Below are positions 58,689 through 64,000 of a stretch of 64,000 bases of DNA, piece by piece. The stretch comes from Tricholomella constricta. Its lineage: Eukaryota; Basidiomycota; Agaricomycetes; Agaricales; Lyophyllaceae. The notes beneath the pieces were generated by a model. It did no database searches and had not been told where the DNA came from. It saw only the letters and a list, made by a program, of their open reading frames with translations. Where the stretch lies: contig JAACJP010000023.1 of assembly GCA_013368375.1 (NCBI GenBank), positions 310,001 through 374,000 of the forward strand. The letters are read 5' to 3'. Position 1 is the first letter of the stretch. Each line of letters begins with the position of its first letter. The position numbers and the translations under genes are program-made.

Positions 58689-59558
58689 TCAATCGCACCC
58701 AGACTTGAGATCCCCACTCGCCATCGCACTTTGGAAACCGGCCACTTTTGCATGTTGCTCTTTGAACTCCTCCATGGCGTCCGGATCCATGTTTTTCTGT
58801 AGGTTTGATGATATCCATGAGAAAACGAAGATCGCTGTTCGGGGGCGCCTGGCTCACCATGAGATAAGGCATAGCCAGCATCATGGCACCACCGACAACC
58901 ATCATCAGCATCATGGGGTTAGAAAGCATGGCCATGAGATTGAAAGATTCGTGAGGAACGAAATATGCATGATTTTGCCTCGGCGTCAACGTGATGGGAT
59001 GCGGAAGAAGTACTACCGAAGGTGGATTGAGAGGGGTGCCCACAACGTATGGTCGGACTTCAGGCATAGATTCAGAGTTTACAACGTCGATGCGCAACTA
59101 TAGTGGAGGTTTAATTGTTTAGATATATCAAAGTGGGTGCGAAACTTTACCTGGTCGAATGAATAATTGGGTGACACAACGGATAGAAGGTAGGTCCCCA
59201 CAGGTACATCGGGTCTGGAAACAAGGGCTACTCAGGATATGACAGAAGACTGCCACGGTATCTGACGACGTACATCGAGAAGGTTCCATCAAATTTTATA
59301 CTCCCTTTCATCCTACCGTTATCCAAGATCACCCTGGATGGCCGTAAGGTCTGGATATCTACGCGGCGTAAGATACATATACTTGTGAAAGCAGCGTGAA
59401 GGTGATGACCTGGACATTCATTATTCCATTGAATCTTGCCTGTGAGGTCTAGGGCCCGTGAAAGCGCGGTGAGACTGTATATTCATTAGCGTAGAATGGT
59501 TAGGTATGGTCTGAAAAACTTACCATGAGACGGCGATGAGGAGAGGAATGTGCACCAT
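58689..59558 (-). CDS. EMC7: ER membrane protein complex subunit 7
   Basis: Subunit of the ER membrane complex, which inserts tail-anchored and polytopic membrane proteins. Exon 1 MVHIPLLIAVS joins across an intron to CLTALSRALDLTGKIQWNNE, which includes the signal peptide and the start of the lumenal beta-sandwich. Blocks: RVDIQTLRPSRVILDNGRMK, GSIKFDGTFSMLDVPVGTYL, LSVVSPNYSFDQLRIDVVNS, RPYVVGTPLNPPSVVLLPHP and ITLTPRQNHAYFVPHESFNL. The membrane helix is MAMLSNPMMLMMVVGGAMML with the family's N-P-M-M-L-M-M. After the last intron the cytosolic tail KNMDPDAMEEFKEQHAKVAG ends in SGDLKSGCD. The lumenal strand pattern and the NPMMLMMV helix are characteristic of EMC7 (formerly DUF2012). Confidence 0.88.
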
Positions 59559-59669
59559 GATCAGCGAGAGGAGAGATTCACAAGTCTCTGGTCAACATCA
59601 GCAAATACGTAAATTTACGCTGGCACTCTTCCTGGCCTTTTATCTCTTGAACCCTTCATATTCCTCAAA
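59559..59669. promoter_or_regulatory. Shared divergent promoter, EMC7 / UTP23
   Basis: The 111 bp between the start codons of two head-to-head genes, T/C-rich on the + strand close to the UTP23 ATG. Assigned by geometry. Confidence 0.45.
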
Positions 59670-60750
59670 ATGCGACAAAAACGGGCGAAAGCTTACAGGA
59701 AGCTTATGTCCCTGTATTCCATGACATTTGGATTCAGACAGCCATACCAAATACTCAGTAAGTCTCCAACCCGGTACATTACAACTCACGGTCCTTGTTC
59801 TAACGCGTCTGAGGACCCAGTCGACGCTGAAATGTGCAAAACCGCAACAGACCACAAGATTGAGCTCGTTAAGCAGCTTGGGACCGTGCTTCAGGGAGAG
59901 GTCAAGCCCAGTGCGTGCAAAACCCGCACACTATCACTTGGCTTCGCTGAGAGTTCTGACGGCAAAGCCGTGCTTTAGTGATCACACAATGCTGTATCCA
60001 TGAACTGTACCTCCAGGGGAAGTCGCAGCAGCCCGCGGTCGATCTTGCAAAAACATTCGAACGGCGGAAATGTAACCACAGGGAGGCGATACCAGGCGAC
60101 GATTGTCTTGCGAATGTTGTTGGTTCGCTCGTACACTATCTTTTGAAATGTTATGTGCTTCTCACACGAGGCTTAGGTCCGACAAATAAGCATCGGTATG
60201 TTATCGCAACGCAGTCCCAACCATTGCGGGTGAAGCTACGAAACGTTCCCGCTGTCCCGATCGTTCATGTGAATCGGACGGTGATGGTGCTCGAGCCGCC
60301 CAGCGACCTTACAGTCGAGACGAAACAAGCAGTACGTTGTCCTTACAGATAAATACACCTAGACGCTTACCATACATCAAGGTGGAAGAGAAAGCCCTGC
60401 ATCCTAGTGCATCTGACATGACGCTCGTCGGTCCATCCACTTCAACAGAACCGCCGCGGAAAAAGAAGAAAGGACCAAAAGGACCCAATCCTTTGAGCGT
60501 TAAGAAGAAAAAACAGCCAAATGAGACCTCTGCCCCCAAGCACAACGGGAAAGGAAAGACGAAAAGCGTGGACCCAGCTCCAACACCGTCATTGACTGCC
60601 AAGGTGGGCGAGAAGAGGAAACGAGAGGATGATGGCAGCCAGAACGATCCAGATGCTGAACCATCCAATATCATTGGTGAGGGTGGATCACAGACAACGA
60701 AGAAGAGGAGACGCAGAAAAAAGACGGAGCTTATTCAGGCAACAAAATAG
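59670..60750 (+). CDS. UTP23: rRNA-processing protein UTP23
   Basis: Nucleolar PIN-domain protein needed for small-subunit processome function. Start MRQKRAKAYRKLMSLYSMTF, then GFRQPYQIL, matching the Utp23/Fcf1 family's basic start. After an intron: DAEMCKTATDHKIELVKQLG, VLQGEVKP and TQCCIHELYLQGK, where the Cys-Cys-X-H pattern is part of the family's zinc-binding site. CNHREAIPGDDCLANVVG and NKHRYVIATQSQPLRVKLRN with VPAVPIVHVNRTVMVLEPPS follow. The C-terminal 120 residues are Lys/Arg-rich and disordered (RKKKKGPKGPNPLSVKKKKQ), ending KRRRRKKTELIQATK, typical of nucleolar targeting. About four introns. The distribution of conserved residues favours Utp23 over Fcf1, whose tail is shorter. 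Confidence 0.87.
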
Positions 60751-60906
60751 AAATCTACGTTTGTTTTCCAGACAATGACAAATGATGATGCATTTGAATC
60801 TTTATCATGCCGGGTGTAAGTAGTACGATGTAGTTACAAGCTATGATACAGGCGTAAGAATGAGGCAAGTCCTCAAAGGAGATCATACAAATTGACGGGT
60901 ATGGAC

Positions 60907-62211
<1,305 letters not shown>

Positions 62212-62263
62212 GGTGTGTTTGGAGGTAAGAGTGGCGGTTGTTGAGGCGCTCGACAACCGAAAC

Positions 62264-62273
62264 GCTTTATATG
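62264..62273 (-). promoter_or_regulatory. TATA box of the polyubiquitin gene
   Basis: Read on the minus strand, CATATAAAGC lies about 55 bp upstream of the polyubiquitin ATG, a normal position for a strongly expressed gene with a short leader. No clear heat-shock element array was identified. Confidence 0.6.
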
Positions 62274-62399
62274 CTGACATGTCGGAGTCTGAATTGCATC
62301 GCCTTATTCAGGCTGACTCACAAAAGCACAGAAGGTACCAGAATAAGCAGGTAGTACAACGAACCAGGCTCTACGCAGAAAGCTGTCCAGAAAATACTA

Positions 62400-63809
<1,410 letters not shown>

Positions 63810-63913
63810 GGTGTCCAATACTAATTAGAATTAAATTGGAATCGGAATACTTATAGTCACGTGCACAAATTTTATCGTCGAGCAGAGCCTATCCTTGTTC
63901 GTCCACCAAAACG
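63810..63913. promoter_or_regulatory. Shared divergent promoter at the right end
   Basis: The 104 bp between the WD40 start codon (-) and the ATG of the last gene (+). Assigned by geometry only. Confidence 0.4.
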
Positions 63914-64000
63914 ATGACTTCTTCATGGCTCACCCCTGAAACGCGCACCGAGCTCATTGAGGATCTGGTCTCAGGCGTAGGTTGGTGCTATACTGCTGTA
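63914..64000 (+). CDS. 5' end of an unknown gene
   Basis: An ATG at 63914 opens a frame (MTSSWLTPETRTELIEDLVS) that reaches the window edge. The head-to-head position relative to the WD40 gene is like other gene starts here. Too short to identify. Confidence 0.45.
   Translation, partial: MTSSWLTPETRTELIEDLVSGVGWCYTAV

Overview
The window is ordinary nuclear DNA of a filamentous basidiomycete fungus, most likely an Agaricomycete. This is inferred from many GT..AG introns of about 45-65 bp that interrupt nearly every gene, dense gene packing on both strands, a Cdc11-type septin, the fungal alpha-aminoadipate lysine enzyme Lys1, an Mtr-type amino acid transporter, and a GH74 xyloglucanase carrying a fungal CBM1 cellulose-binding module. 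I see no plasmid, phage, CRISPR, rRNA or tRNA signal and no transposon.

Layout. 0-7 kb: 5' part of the mitochondrial MutS homologue MSH1 (-), head-to-head with a septin (+), then an MIT-domain protein (+). 7.5-14.5 kb: an INO80 Ies1-like gene (-), a disordered alpha/beta hydrolase (-) and an F-box/LRR-type protein (-). 15-21.4 kb: an AAAP amino acid transporter (+), a lysophospholipid acyltransferase (+), a four-exon TIM8 (-) and a second Ies1-like gene (+). 21.7-30.2 kb: a proline-rich orphan (-), LYS1 (-), a short-chain dehydrogenase (-), TTC1-like TPR protein (+), mitochondrial inner membrane protease IMP1 (-), Elongator subunit ELP4 (+) and a weak candidate small membrane protein (-). 30.5-41 kb: an LRR-DH-PH Rho exchange factor (+), an APC-family amino acid permease (-), a 5'-truncated decayed copy of that permease, and an orphan (-). 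41.5-50 kb: GH74-CBM1 (+), an LRR protein (-), a multi-pass membrane protein (-) and TVP23 (+). 50.4-64 kb: a dual-specificity phosphatase (-), cytochrome b5 reductase (+), DLT1-like (-), a secreted CAP protein (-), a small unknown (+), EMC7 (-), UTP23 (+), five-unit polyubiquitin (-), a WDR5/Swd3-like WD40 protein (-) and the start of an unknown gene (+).

The genes are mostly housekeeping and do not form one pathway. Recurrent themes are mitochondrial biogenesis and maintenance (MSH1, TIM8, IMP1), chromatin, tRNA and rRNA machinery (Ies1 twice, WDR5/Swd3, ELP4, UTP23), secretory-pathway membrane proteins (TVP23, EMC7, DLT1-like) and nutrient acquisition (two amino acid transporters, GH74). 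Several neighbours are tight head-to-head pairs, some with only about 85-130 bp between start codons. Exon boundaries were worked out by hand from splice signals and reading-frame continuity; coordinates span start to stop codon including introns. I did not find a convincing undescribed system. The most notable items are the two opposite-facing Ies1 paralogues, the permease pseudogene, the small TIM8 gene, and the shared intron site in two polyubiquitin units.
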